Shown here: positions 1-10,600 of the stretch, in pieces
How the letters are laid out: the number at the start of each line of letters is the position of its first letter
Numbering within the stretch: the first letter of the stretch is position 1
Source: Rhynchopus sp. YZ270_cl-10
Lineage: Eukaryota; Euglenozoa; Diplonemea; Diplonemida; Diplonemidae
DNA length: 64,000 nucleotides
Assembly: GCA_964035575.1 (NCBI GenBank)
Contig: OZ037897.1
Span: 372,001 to 436,000 of the forward strand
Direction of reading: 5' to 3'
Position numbers and translations under genes: made by a program
Notes under the pieces: model-generated
Databases searched by the model: none
What the model was told of the DNA's origin: nothing
Seen by the model: the letters and a program-made list of their open reading frames with translations, nothing else

Positions 1-3000
1 ACAGCAGCTCCGCAAGCGTCACAGGCGCCCCCTTGTTCATCGTCATGTCGAAGCTTGCCGCCAGCGCACCCGACCCGTCCTCCACAGACGCAGACAGGAT
101 CCCAATCGACGCCGTTGCCGTCACGTCCGCCACCACCCCAATGGCAACAGAGAATTCGTGCAGCTGCAGCACAACGTCGGCAGTGCTCACCCCCGCCGCA
201 CCGCCGCTCCCGCTCGCGTCGACCTTCACCTCAAACCCGAAGGCGAAGTCGACCTTCACCGTCAGGAGCCCGGTCCCGGTGAAGTCAAAGTCGTCGTCGT
301 CAATCAGCTCCGCCAGCGGCGGCGTCACGTGCACCTCGAGCGACCCGGCCACCCCAAACGCAAGCTCAAAGCTGTCCCCGACCATCCCGCCGTTCACAAA
401 CGCCGCCGGCACACCGCCGCCCGCCGAGAACGACCCGTTCTGCGTCAGGTTCGCCATCGCCTCCGAAAACAGCGTCACCGTCTCGCGCGCACGTGGGCAC
501 GCCGCGTCCCCGCCCGACAGACACCCCGTGTACTCGTCCTTTGCCAGCAGCGTGTCCAGCACCGTGTCCCACTCCAGGAAGTCTCCCCACTGCGGGCCCG
601 TCTCCCCAACCTTGAGCAGGTCGTGCAGCGTCCGGTTCACCAGCGGCAGCGTTGTTGTCAGCGCGTCCATCTCGTTCATGCTCCGCCCAACGTCCCCCAC
701 CTCCCCAAGCACGTCGCGCACAACCGCCATCAGCTCCCCCGGGATCTCCACGTCCACCGAGTACTTCGGCCCCGCATCGTCAAACAGCGCCAGGTCCTCA
801 ACAGAGACAAAGACCGACACGCTGTCCCCAAGCAGCGCACCCGACAGCTCCACCTCCGCCACAACGCTCCCAGAGTACTCGAGTGCTGCCACAAGCGGCG
901 CCAGCGACAGCGGTGTCGATGCGTCTGCCAGCACAATCGGCGACGACAGCAGCCCCGTCGACGCATCCACAGCCCCAGTCGCCACTGCTGAGAACACCAG
1001 GTCCGTGTTCACAACCGACCCAAACGAAAACCCAGACCCAAAGTCAAGCGTCGGCGCGTAGTCCGCCACCCCCGCAGTCACAGACAGGTTGAACTCCAGC
1101 ACCCGCACGAAGACTGTCGCCGACCCCGCCGTCCCCTCCACCAGCGGCGTCAGGTCCAGCCCAGCCTCAACACCAACGGCCACCACCGCCGACAGCGACA
1201 GGAAGTCGTCGAGCCCCGCAAGGCGTGTCTCCAGCACACTCCCAATCGACCCCACGCTCGCAACCACGCTGTCCTCCCCAATCGCATCAAAGAGCCCCGA
1301 CAGCGCCCCCTCCAGTCCCTTCACCGCGTCCGTCGGCTTCATCGCCCCGGTGTCCAAGGCGAGCCCGAGCTTCGCCCCAAGCTCCCACCGGCCAGACGCT
1401 GTGTGCACCAGGTCTGCCGAGAAGCTCAGCCCCGAGGTCGACCCAGACGCAGACACACTCACCTGCTCCGAGGCACCTGCCGCAGCGGCAGCCGCCGACA
1501 GCGCACCGTGCAGCATGCGTGCCTTCAGGTACCGCACACACCCCATCAGCGTCGGGCGCTTCCCAAACAGCCCCGCCACAGCGGCCACGTCCACAGCCGC
1601 ATCCCCGTCCTCTGTCCCCAACCCAAACACAGCACCAACGTCAGCAACGTAGTTGCGCCAGTCAAACGTCGCACCAGTCACAGGGTTCGTCGGCAGCAGG
1701 TCCCCCACAGTCCTCCCCGAGTATGTTGTCCCCAGGTCCGGGAACGACACCACCAGCAGCTCAAACACAGCCTTGTTGAAGTTCACGTTCACACCCAGCG
1801 TCGGCGCACTGTTCGCAAGGAACTTCCCCAGCGTCGCAAGTGTGAAGGTCCCGTCAACACCGAGGGCAGCCTGCAGAGCTGCCAGGTTTTCAGCTGTCCC
1901 AGGGTTAAACTCTGCAGACGTTGTCGCGTCCACAGGGTAGCCTGAGCCTGCAGGGTCCATCACGTACTGCGAGGAAGCCCCCAGCAGGTTCACCAGCGCC
2001 CACGCAGTGTCCTTCGCCAGAGCGTACGTCGGGTTCACCGCCAGGTACCACACAAGCTCCTCCTGCCCGAAGGTCGCGTCTGCTGAGGCCAGTGTCGACA
2101 CAAGCCCAAACTCCACCTGCACGTGCGCGAGGTAGTTGACTGCCGTGAACACCGACCCGTCGTACGAGCTCACGAACACGTCTGGCTCGGACGTGCTGAA
2201 GTTTCCAAACACAGTCGGGAAGCGCGCCTGGAGGGCCACCAGCAGGTTCTCGTTGAAGGTCTGTTCCGTAACAAGCGCCTCCGCCCCCACAGTCTCCAGC
2301 ACCAGGTCAAGCCCAAGCCCGTTCTCCAGCTCCCGGAACTTCACCAGCAGGTCGAGGTACTCCGCCAGCACCGTCGAGAACGACACCTGTCCAGCCAGCC
2401 CGCTCAGGAGCCCCCCAATCGACGGGAAGTTCGCCACAGACGCCGTCGGGAGCGCCACGTCCGCAACCTTGTCGACCATCTCCGACAGCGCCGCCATCAC
2501 CGGCGTCAGCACGTCCTCCGCCGTGCCCCCAGCCGTCCCACCCCCGGGCAGCGTCGGCACAAGGAAGCTCAGGTCGATGTCCAGCGAGAACGCAGGGAGC
2601 CCGCCGCTCAGCAGGTTCGCGTCGTGCAGCTCCAGCACAGGCGCCAGGCTCACGTCCGTCCCGGCAAACCCAGCCGTGAGCGCCACAGGCAGCACCACGT
2701 CCAGCGACGCGTACGGCGTCAGCGACAGCTGCGCCACAAAGTCCAGCACCGCACCCGTGCCCCCCGACAGCAGCTCCAGCACAGTGATCTCCGTCACCGC
2801 CGCCACCGTCGAGGCAGACACCGCAGCCCCGAGCTCCACGTCCTCCTCGTCCTCCGACGCGTTGAAGTTCGCACGCACACCCAGCGCCGCCTCAAACGTC
2901 CCGCCACGCACCACAAACTGCGTCCCAAGCATCAGGTCCGCCGAAAAGTCAACCGGGTCCAGCGTCACCGCCACATCCGCAGACAGGTCGTTCACACGCA

Positions 3001-4543
3001 CAAACGCGTTCCCCGCAAGCGCCGACCCGGTCAGCGTCCCCGTGTTCACAAACTCCGTCTTCAGACCCACCGTCACGTCCAGCACCACCGTCGCACGGAA
3101 CCCCACGTCCGCAGAGAAGTCCGGCACCTCGAGTGTCTTCCCCGCCTCCAGCGACCCGCCAATGAGCGAAAACGCAGCCTCCAGCTCCCCCACCGCCTCA
3201 AACACCGACGCCACGCACCCCCCGAACGCCGCCGCCTCCGTGTCCGACGCCAGCGTCGACTCCAGCTCCATCCGGATGTTCAGCGCCACCTCCCCGGCAG
3301 CAGGGAACCACCCCCCAGTCACGTTCACCCCGCTCACAGACACCGCCGACGTCAGCTGCGGCGCAGGCAGGTTGTCCTTCAGGAAGTCCACAAGCCCGCT
3401 GAAGGTCGGCACAGACGCCCCGTCCACGTACAGCAGGAAGTACTGCTCCGCCACAGGCGCCAGCTTCAGCATGTCCGGCACACCGCTCACCAGCGCCGAC
3501 ACGTTCACTCCCGGGAGCTCCAGCCCAGACAGCCCAAGCACACCCAGGTCAATGTCGAACGACCCCAGGTGGCGCAGCAGCTCCACAAACGTCGACTCCA
3601 GGGCCGTCATGTCTGCGTCCACAGTCACCACAGGCAACTCCGCGTCAAACACGTCTGCGTCGTACAGCCTCAGCACCGGAGACGGCAGCTGCCCCACAGG
3701 CGTCGTACCCACCGCCCCCGCCACGTCCACCGACAGCGCACCCGACAGCGTCCCGGCCACAGTCCCGAAGCGCACCTCCCCCAGACGCGACGTCCACTCC
3801 GCCAGGCTCGCAGTGTCCGCAGGGAACTCAACCGGGATCGTCACCCCGGTCAGGTCCACAGACCCGGAAACCCCCACAGACGCCGTCGCAGACACGTCGC
3901 GCCACGCAACAGAGGTCGCCACCGTCCCCGCCGCAGACACAGACGCAGTCAGCCCCGTCACACTCACCACCGTCCCGCTTGCAAGCACCTTCACACCCAC
4001 CGTCCCAGACACAAACGTCTCCCCGCCCAGCGTCACCAGCGAGTCTGCCGGCCCCGCAAACGCCAGCCCCAGCCCCGCCACGTCTGCCTCCGCCAGCAAC
4101 GACAGGTCCGCCGACGCAGACACCACACCGCTTGCGTTCACCGCCAGCGTCAGGTACAGGTCCGCCGTCGAGATGTCCACCTGGCACCCCACAGAAATCC
4201 CGTACGGCAGCACCTTCACAAGCGTCGCCAGCGTCACGTCGTTCGCCTCGTCCAGCTGGTTCGACAGCTCAGACGTCCTGTTCATCAGGTCCGCAAGAGG
4301 CGTCGACAGGAACCCGAGCGAGGTTCCCGTCCCGACCAGCGACAGCTCCGCCGCAGACATCCGGTTCTGTGCCACCACCAGTGCCCCGTTCACCACAGTC
4401 ACCGCATCCTTGATGCTACGGTGGTAGCGCACCGACAGCGACGTGCACGGCTCCAGGAACGTCGCCCCCTCCACAGGCCCAGGCATGCCTGCAAAGAGCA
4501 GCGCACACGCCACGGCGCACACAGTTGTGCCCCGCCCCGTCAT
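1..4543 (-). CDS. Giant secreted calcium-binding (RTX/Calx-beta/EF-hand) protein, copy 1, N-terminal part only
   Basis: This is the 5' part of the leftmost visible array member. It starts at the ATG whose complement is CAT at 4541-4543 and stays open to the window edge, giving 1514 complete codons. It encodes the signal peptide (residues 1-26, hydrophobic core AVACALLFAG, likely cleavage after VEG) and the first third of the degenerate N-terminal modules. Where compared, it matches residues 1-1514 of the full copy at 7636-29769. The cut at position 1 is only the window border, not a truncation of the gene. The start is chosen because it is the first Met, is followed at once by a good signal peptide, and is preceded by AT-rich spacer. 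The function is inferred from the full-length copy. Confidence 0.9.
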   Translation of the reverse strand, partial: MTGRGTTVCAVACALLFAGMPGPVEGATFLEPCTSLSVRYHRSIKDAVTVVNGALVVAQNRMSAAELSLVGTGTSLGFLSTPLADLMNRTSELSNQLDEANDVTLATLVKVLPYGISVGCQVDISTADLYLTLAVNASGVVSASADLSLLAEADVAGLGLAFAGPADSLVTLGGETFVSGTVGVKVLASGTVVSVTGLTASVSAAGTVATSVAWRDVSATASVGVSGSVDLTGVTIPVEFPADTASLAEWTSRLGEVRFGTVAGTLSGALSVDVAGAVGTTPVGQLPSPVLRLYDADVFDAELPVVTVDADMTALESTFVELLRHLGSFDIDLGVLGLSGLELPGVNVSALVSGVPDMLKLAPVAEQYFLLYVDGASVPTFSGLVDFLKDNLPAPQLTSAVSVSGVNVTGGWFPAAGEVALNIRMELESTLASDTEAAAFGGCVASVFEAVGELEAAFSLIGGSLEAGKTLEVPDFSADVGFRATVVLDVTVGLKTEFVNTGTLTGSALAGNAFVRVNDLSADVAVTLDPVDFSADLMLGTQFVVRGGTFEAALGVRANFNASEDEEDVELGAAVSASTVAAVTEITVLELLSGGTGAVLDFVAQLSLTPYASLDVVLPVALTAGFAGTDVSLAPVLELHDANLLSGGLPAFSLDIDLSFLVPTLPGGGTAGGTAEDVLTPVMAALSEMVDKVADVALPTASVANFPSIGGLLSGLAGQVSFSTVLAEYLDLLVKFRELENGLGLDLVLETVGAEALVTEQTFNENLLVALQARFPTVFGNFSTSEPDVFVSSYDGSVFTAVNYLAHVQVEFGLVSTLASADATFGQEELVWYLAVNPTYALAKDTAWALVNLLGASSQYVMDPAGSGYPVDATTSAEFNPGTAENLAALQAALGVDGTFTLATLGKFLANSAPTLGVNVNFNKAVFELLVVSFPDLGTTYSGRTVGDLLPTNPVTGATFDWRNYVADVGAVFGLGTEDGDAAVDVAAVAGLFGKRPTLMGCVRYLKARMLHGALSAAAAAAGASEQVSVSASGSTSGLSFSADLVHTASGRWELGAKLGLALDTGAMKPTDAVKGLEGALSGLFDAIGEDSVVASVGSIGSVLETRLAGLDDFLSLSAVVAVGVEAGLDLTPLVEGTAGSATVFVRVLEFNLSVTAGVADYAPTLDFGSGFSFGSVVNTDLVFSAVATGAVDASTGLLSSPIVLADASTPLSLAPLVAALEYSGSVVAEVELSGALLGDSVSVFVSVEDLALFDDAGPKYSVDVEIPGELMAVVRDVLGEVGDVGRSMNEMDALTTTLPLVNRTLHDLLKVGETGPQWGDFLEWDTVLDTLLAKDEYTGCLSGGDAACPRARETVTLFSEAMANLTQNGSFSAGGGVPAAFVNGGMVGDSFELAFGVAGSLEVHVTPPLAELIDDDDFDFTGTGLLTVKVDFAFGFEVKVDASGSGGAAGVSTADVVLQLHEFSVAIGVVADVTATASIGILSASVEDGSGALAASFDMTMNKGAPVTLAELL
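4466..4543 (-). other. Signal peptide of copy 1
   Basis: Residues 1-26: short polar n-region with one Arg, hydrophobic core, then helix-breaking PGP and a V-E-G/A junction that fits the -3/-1 rule. It is identical in copies 2 and 3. It directs the protein into the general secretory pathway (ER if eukaryotic). Confidence 0.8.
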
Positions 4544-4560
4544 CCTCTTGTCTCTTGTCT

Positions 4561-4578
4561 CCTCTCTTCCGCGAGAGG
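4561..4578. promoter_or_regulatory. Small inverted repeat in the leader, copy 1
   Basis: CCTCTC and GAGAGG flank a 6-base loop, 18-35 bases upstream of the start codon. It could form a short hairpin in the 5' leader. A purine-rich stretch with a doubled GAGACAA lies between it and the ATG. The same element sits at 29787-29804 and 54659-54676. No function is shown. Confidence 0.25.
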
Positions 4579-4615
4579 CGAGAGGTTCTGTGGGTTGTAG
4601 CTCTTCCGTTCCTTT

Positions 4616-4625
4616 CCAATATAGG
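4616..4625. promoter_or_regulatory. CArG-box-like site upstream of copy 1
   Basis: CCAATATAGG fits CC(A/T)6GG, the binding consensus of SRF/MADS-box factors, 72 bp upstream of the ATG. One 10-bp match in 3 kb of AT-rich DNA can arise by chance, and identity between copies gives no independent support. The site recurs at 29842-29851 and 54714-54723. Confidence 0.2.
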
Positions 4626-6932
4626 TTACTTTACAAAAAAATAGGTCAATCCTGTTGGGTTTTGTACAATGTGTGATGGGTGTGTTGTGGGAGTAGTGTT
4701 GGGTTGGGTTGGGTGCAAGGGTGGAAAGCGTAAGCTGTGTGTGACAAAATGGGGGTGGGGCTCTTCTTCTTTTCTTTTATTTTCTTTTCTTTGATTTTGT
4801 TTCAGAAAGCGACGACACAGATCAGCTTCTCTTTTTAAAAAAAATAATAGAAACTGACTTCAGGATACGATAAAAATTTAAAAAAAAAGTGTTCTTTCAA
4901 AAAAGTGTTCTTTCACTGAAGTAGGGGGAGGGGGCTGGGTTGTGGTACACCTTGCATCTGGAAGGGGACAACCACACACAAACACGAAGAAAAGCTTACA
5001 AAGATAGTTATGTCTCACCTGCACACAGACACACAAATAGAAAGAAAAACATCGTAAGCAAATGCCAAGTCTCCACGTGTCCTTAGTCACCGGGTATCAC
5101 GTAGAAAAAGCAGATAAAAAGAAAGTGTTTTGTGTCTTTTATGTCTGCATCAATAGGACGAAACGGAAGGGTGTTGTACAAGAAGGGCATACGAAATGGG
5201 TAAGTTGTCCACACACGATGCTCACTCTTGAGGGGGGAGGGAGGAGGGAAGTGGGAGAGGGAGGGAGACCGAAGAAAAACACAGTTCAGCTGTTCCGGAC
5301 ATAAAAACTAATTGACAACACAACAATGGAAGATGAGTCTAAGCTGCTCAATTCTTAAGTCATCCTCCACAATAAAGTGTCAAGAAGTGCGAACAAATCA
5401 AACAAAAACGTGACTGAGCCTTTTTATAAATAAGCGTCCCTATTTTTTTTTGCTTTCTCAGACAATTTGTTTTCCTTTTCTTTGAAAACTTGGTTGTGTT
5501 AGTGTAGACACCCGAGGATGAACTCCACTCCTTTTCTTTGTTATCAACTGATCTGGTTTCTTGTTGTCTCTTTGGGAGGAAAATGATGTTTGCTAAATGC
5601 GTTCCTTTTGTATTGTTCATCGAAAAACATCATTGTTTCAGCATCAATACCGATTTGCAACAACCGGAAAAATGCAAAAAAGGGTTTTGGAAGGTGAGGG
5701 AAAAACTCAGGGGGGGGAAAAATAGAGTTTCCTGTTTGTGCACATGCATGGCAGAGCTGCAAAAATAAAGCAGAAGTTGATAGTGCAAACGCCTCTGGGA
5801 CGCAGACACTAGTGAGCCGCGTGGACACACGTCATCGGACAAAAAAAAAATATCTTGAAATAACATAAAAGTGATCAGGCCTCAAGGCACTGTACACAAA
5901 AATAAAATGAGAAGTTGAAACATGCTAAAACGCATCTCAGTAAGATAAAGCTAACTGATAATTAGCGTTAAATTATATCCCCACAACCCACTGACTTAAC
6001 TTTGCGGGACATGTAATTTAACAAGAATTAGTAGTTTTCCTTGACGCGCACTTATTGACGAGTCAATAATTGCACGCCAATATAAAAAATAAAAATCAGA
6101 AGTGGGGCGGAGAGACATCAACAAAAAGGTGGGGAGAGAGGAGAAGGAAAACAAGAGGGGGGAATATTTATTATTCCTTTCCCTTCTTGGAAACATCATT
6201 CCCTTTCCCTCCCTACCTCAGGTTGTGTAGTGGCTGTGGCGAAACTGCTGACCTGACACTCAGGCTTCCTTTTTTATTTTCTGGTGTAGCGCAGAAAGCT
6301 GCAAATGCAGAAATCGGCACGTCACACCGACAAAGAAAGAACCCGACCCAGCAGACTCCCCGACAGCCATGGCCCATACTTCAACAAAACGAAGCAGAAT
6401 ACAGTGTATAAACTGAACCTAAGATTCACAGGACATCGGTTCATCTTATAAAAAGTAGCGGAGAAGGTGCATTTAAGAAGACTGGGGGTGGAGATGGGAT
6501 GGGATGGTGGGATATGCAATATTTTTCTATAGTAGTGGGCAAACATCAAACGTCAACGGTGCAAACGAAACTGGCTGCACTCATGTCAGTTGGTTGATGT
6601 ACACCTGCTCACGACGTTGGCAATATATTCTTCTTTTTTCCTGAATACAAGGACAACAAGGCTGCATATATATATGGGATGAGGGAGGTGCGTGCTTTCA
6701 TTTGGGCTTCCTCGTACTTTATGACGCAGGAGACGCAAATAAAGCACCAAAAATAAAAATGGAAAAATAGAAAACAGGGGTGGGGAAAAGATGAACCCAC
6801 GCAGCAGAGTGCTTCGTCATCAAAAAAATAATGTCTGGGAGCGGGTCGTGATGAAAATGTCCTACATTGTGTTCATCCCTGCTAGTGCGGGCACAAGGCG
6901 AAACAAGAAAAAAAACACCAAAAATAAAAAAG

Positions 6933-6956
6933 GAAAATGAAAATGAAAATGAAAAT
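6933..6956. repeat. (GAAAAT)4 microsatellite, spacer 1
   Basis: Four perfect hexamer units followed by an imperfect fifth. The copy number is the same in all three spacers, which is notable for a repeat type prone to slippage and supports very recent common origin or assembly copying. Confidence 0.8.
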
Positions 6957-7635
6957 GAAAAAGCAAAAATTGCAAGATTAGTAATAGGCCAAAAGGCACA
7001 TGACATTGACATCTACGCAATAAAAGTGAAATGATTGATAAAAAAAAACAAGGAAAGACTTTTACATTTTGTCTCTGATTCAAAATAAATAGAAATGAAG
7101 CAAACAACAAAAGAATAACGAAGAAGGTGTTCTTACAAACAAAAACAAAAAAAAATAAGATCATCGAAAGACAGATCAAGCCAAAGCAAAACACCATTGC
7201 AACCCACTACTGGGCGGCAACAGTCCCTTGGCTGTACTGCCTCGCGAGGTGCCTTCTCTTTTTCCTCACTGATTCTCTTCTCTGCTCGTTTTTCAGTGTT
7301 TGACACAACTGCTTTGGGCGTCCCGACACACTCTCTTCGCACTGCACATTTGGAAAAGGAGAGAAGCACTTCCACGGATGGAAATGCTTGTTGCATGCAT
7401 ATGTGTGCGACAGTGCCACGTCCAACAACAGTTGTTCACAATGAATACCCACCCAAAGAAGGAAATAAAAATAAAAACCATATAGTAAAGTTCATGTGCA
7501 TGACACGTATTCGGTGTGCAACACTAAAGACAATATACGCAAATATCACAAAATATCACAAAAATAAAACATCAAATGTGCACTCTGTTTTCTTTTTGAT
7601 CATGATTGAAAATAATAAAGTCACACCAAATAATA

Positions 7636-10600
7636 TCAGTTCCTGAGGCAGTTGCAGAGGAAGTCCCAGCTGTCGTGGTTCCGGGCATCACCACAGTCAT
7701 ACACATCCTTGTCCTGGTCATCGTTGTCGGTTGTGTGGTGGTGGTCATCTGCATCCCAGTGGTGGACGTGGTGGTACCGGTCAAGGTAGTACTCAGGCTC
7801 ACGGACACCGTGGCGGCCCCACACAACACCGAAGATGCCGTGCCAGCCGTACACAGGGAGGTCGAGGTGGGTGTGGACTGCGGCAGACGCAACAACACCG
7901 TCAAGCGCAAGCTCGTTGAGGCACGTGTTGTGCACAGCCCCGACGTAGGTGTCGCGCAGCGCCCCTGAAATGTAGGCGTAGGCCGGGCGGTAGTACACAC
8001 TGTCGACCCAGTGCTCCTTGTCAACAACTGTGTCGTGCTCCACGTTCTCCACAAACAGCACGTCCCGCTCGCCAGCCTCAGCACCGCCGGACAGCACGTC
8101 CTGGTCGTAGGTGCGGTCGCGTGCGGCGTACTCGTGCAGGCGTGCCCACGCGTCCCCGTCAAGCACAGAGAGGAAGGACCTGCGCACCTCAATCGCCGCG
8201 TCCACAACAACGGTGTTCGTCTGGCGCCACATCGGCACCACCGCCACCCCGTTGCTCCCGGACACGGTGTCTGCCCCAGCGTCCCCAAAGAGCACGTCCG
8301 ACTGCGCACCGACACCTGCAGTGGCAGTGTGTCCGTACACACCACGGCCCTTGTCGGCGTACATCGACAGCCCCTCGGTGCGTGTCTGTGTCTGTGTCTC
8401 TGCCGCGAGACGCGTCTGCAGCACATGCTCAACATAGTCGAGGTGCTCACCCAGGGCCGTGTTCATGCTGCGCAGCCCCGACACCGTCGACGGGTGGAAC
8501 GGCGCACCCTCAAACGTCGCCACAACCACAAGCCCAAAGTCCCCAAGCACAGAGTCGTCGCCTGCGTCCCCGTGCACGGTGTCGCACCCCCAGCGTGTTG
8601 CCGGCAGGCTGTTCCACTCGTCGCGACGCTTCAGGTTCCCCCCGGAGATCGAGTCCGACGGGTGGAAGTCCACACGGATGTGCTGTGCAAGGGTCTCCCC
8701 GAGCTCTGCCAGCAGCACTGTGAAGGGGCGCTCGTCCAGGCTGTCCGCATCCGAAGCCGCAGCCGCACCAGTGAAGAAGTTCCCTGAGTGCGTGTGGTTC
8801 AGGAACAGCCCCTTTGTCATCACAACCAGCGAGTCCCCGACAGCAACGTCGTTCCCGTCCCCGCCCGCAATCACGTCGTTGCTCAGCGCCAGCACCACGT
8901 CTGCCGCACGCACAGCGTCCCTGCGCCAGTCAAACAGCAGCGACTGCACAACTGCGTGGTGCGCCTCAAACAGCGCGTGCTGCACGTCCACCGCCAGCAC
9001 CTCAAAGTCTGCGTACGTGTGCATCATCCCCTTCACTGCCGCCTCCAGTGCCGCAAGCGACCCAAAGTGCTCGTGGTACACCACGTCCGTCAACGCCTCA
9101 AGGCGGTCCCCCACAAGCGTGTCGTTCCCAGCACCGCCGTCCAGTCTGTCGTTCCCGCTCGACACGTTTGCTGCCGACAGTGCCGTCCCTGTCTGCGCAT
9201 CCAGCGTCCCTGCATCCACAGACATGCGTGCCAGGCGGAACTGCACCTCCGACCACTGTCCTGCCGTGCGTGCGCGCATCTCGTCCAGCGCCCCAACACG
9301 CAGGTTCACAAGTGCGTGGTGGAAGGCAGCGTCACCCACCACAACGTCGTTTCCGTCCCCGCCAAGCAGCTCGTCGTTTCCGTACACCACCCCGCTGTGG
9401 CGTGCCACGTCGGGCACAACTGCGACCATGGGGCGCATTCTGCTTCCAGCCACAGAGCTTGAGCTGGAGCTGGAGCTTGAGCTTGTCTCGTTCAGAACAA
9501 AGTCACCAGCACCAACAGCGTCAAGCATCATCGCCATGTCCTCAGGCACAAGTGTGGCAAGTGCCGCATCGTCAACAGGACGCATCGCAGCCGCACGCGA
9601 CGACTCCTCCGCCTCAAGCCACATCGGCACGTGCACAACCTTCCCAAAGAACCCAACCTCGACAGCCGCCTCCGCACGTGTGTTCTCAGCCGTCTTCTCC
9701 GCAGACGCCACAGCCTCAACCCCACGCAGCACGCGCACAACAGTTGTCACAAGCGGGAGGCACGAGTCGTAGTGGTACACCGACGACACACGGTCGCCGT
9801 ACACAAAGTCGTCCTCGCTCCCACCATCAAGCACGTCGTCCCCACGCTGCCCAAACAGCACGTCGTCGCCACCCTCACCACGCAGCGTGTCGTGTCCAGC
9901 CCCGTCCACCAGGTGCAGCCCCGCCAGCACAGTCCGCCACTGCGCGCGCGTTGTCCCGGCCACAAGCTTCGTTGTCCCGTCTGCCGTGTACCCGCCCATC
10001 GCCACCAGCACGTCCGCACGCAGCAGCGCAGACGCCTCCGTCGGCCAGAAGTGTGCGTCGCGCGATGTCTCCACCCACTGGTCCGTCAGGCGCGCCTGCT
10101 CCTCCAGCACCACGTTCCTGTGCCACGCACCTGTCTTCACGTTCACGCGCGGTGTTCCGTCCGCCAGGAAGGCACGCACAACGTGTCCCATGTCCCCAAG
10201 CAGCACGTCCGCACCCGGGCCACCAGCCACAACGTCGCTCCCCTGCTCTCCAAACACCTCGTCGTCGCCTGCCCCACCCTGCAGGTCGTCGTCACCGCGC
10301 TGTCCGTGCACAATGTCGTCCCCGTCACCGCCGTCCACTGTGTCCGCCCCGCCCACCAGGTCCACGTCGTCAAAGCGCTGCACCAGACGCACAATGTCTG
10401 CAAACCGGTCCGCGTCTGCGTCTGTGCTCGGGTAGCGCTCCCAGCGGATCGCGTTCACGTACGGCGGCCCTGCTGCAAAGTATGCTGTCACATCCGGTGT
10501 CGGTGCAGGCACAGGCTCCGACGTCGGTGTCGGCTCTGCGCATGTGTACGTCAGTGCAAACCCACGGTCGTGTGTGTAGCCGTCTGTTGAGAACCGCACC

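Larger units (their letters stand above)
4544..7635. other. AT-rich intergenic spacer 1 (between copies 1 and 2)
   Basis: 3092 bp with no convincing gene: the longest open frames are under 150 codons, low in complexity and resemble nothing known. It must hold the 3' flank of copy 2 (stop complement at 7636-7638) and the 5' flank of copy 1. The plus strand is A- and purine-rich, so the transcribed strand is U/pyrimidine-rich. Long coding-strand pyrimidine tracts lie opposite 5230-5268 and 6123-6163. Sense AATAAA hexamers lie opposite 6272-6277 (about 1.36 kb past the stop of copy 2), 6167-6172 and 4776-4781. Other elements are a doubled AAAAAAGTGTTCTTTCA at about 4887-4917, a GAAAAT microsatellite and a short TTGGG triplet run near 4708. 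Spacers 2 and 3 look identical except for base 5328 (G here, A there). Confidence 0.85.

Noticed and set aside
4700-4725. TTGGG triplet run as an interstitial telomere repeat.
   Set aside because: Only three units, in GT-rich context. Too short to support telomeric origin.
4544-7635. tRNA, rRNA or small structured RNA genes in the spacers.
   Set aside because: I looked for tRNA-like box motifs and strong hairpins on both strands and saw none convincing. A covariance-model search would settle it.
7197-7646. 149-codon plus-strand frame at the end of spacer 1, repeated in the other spacers.
   Set aside because: No domain, no codon bias like the real gene, AT-rich composition, and it overlaps the 3' end of the giant gene. 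Probably chance.
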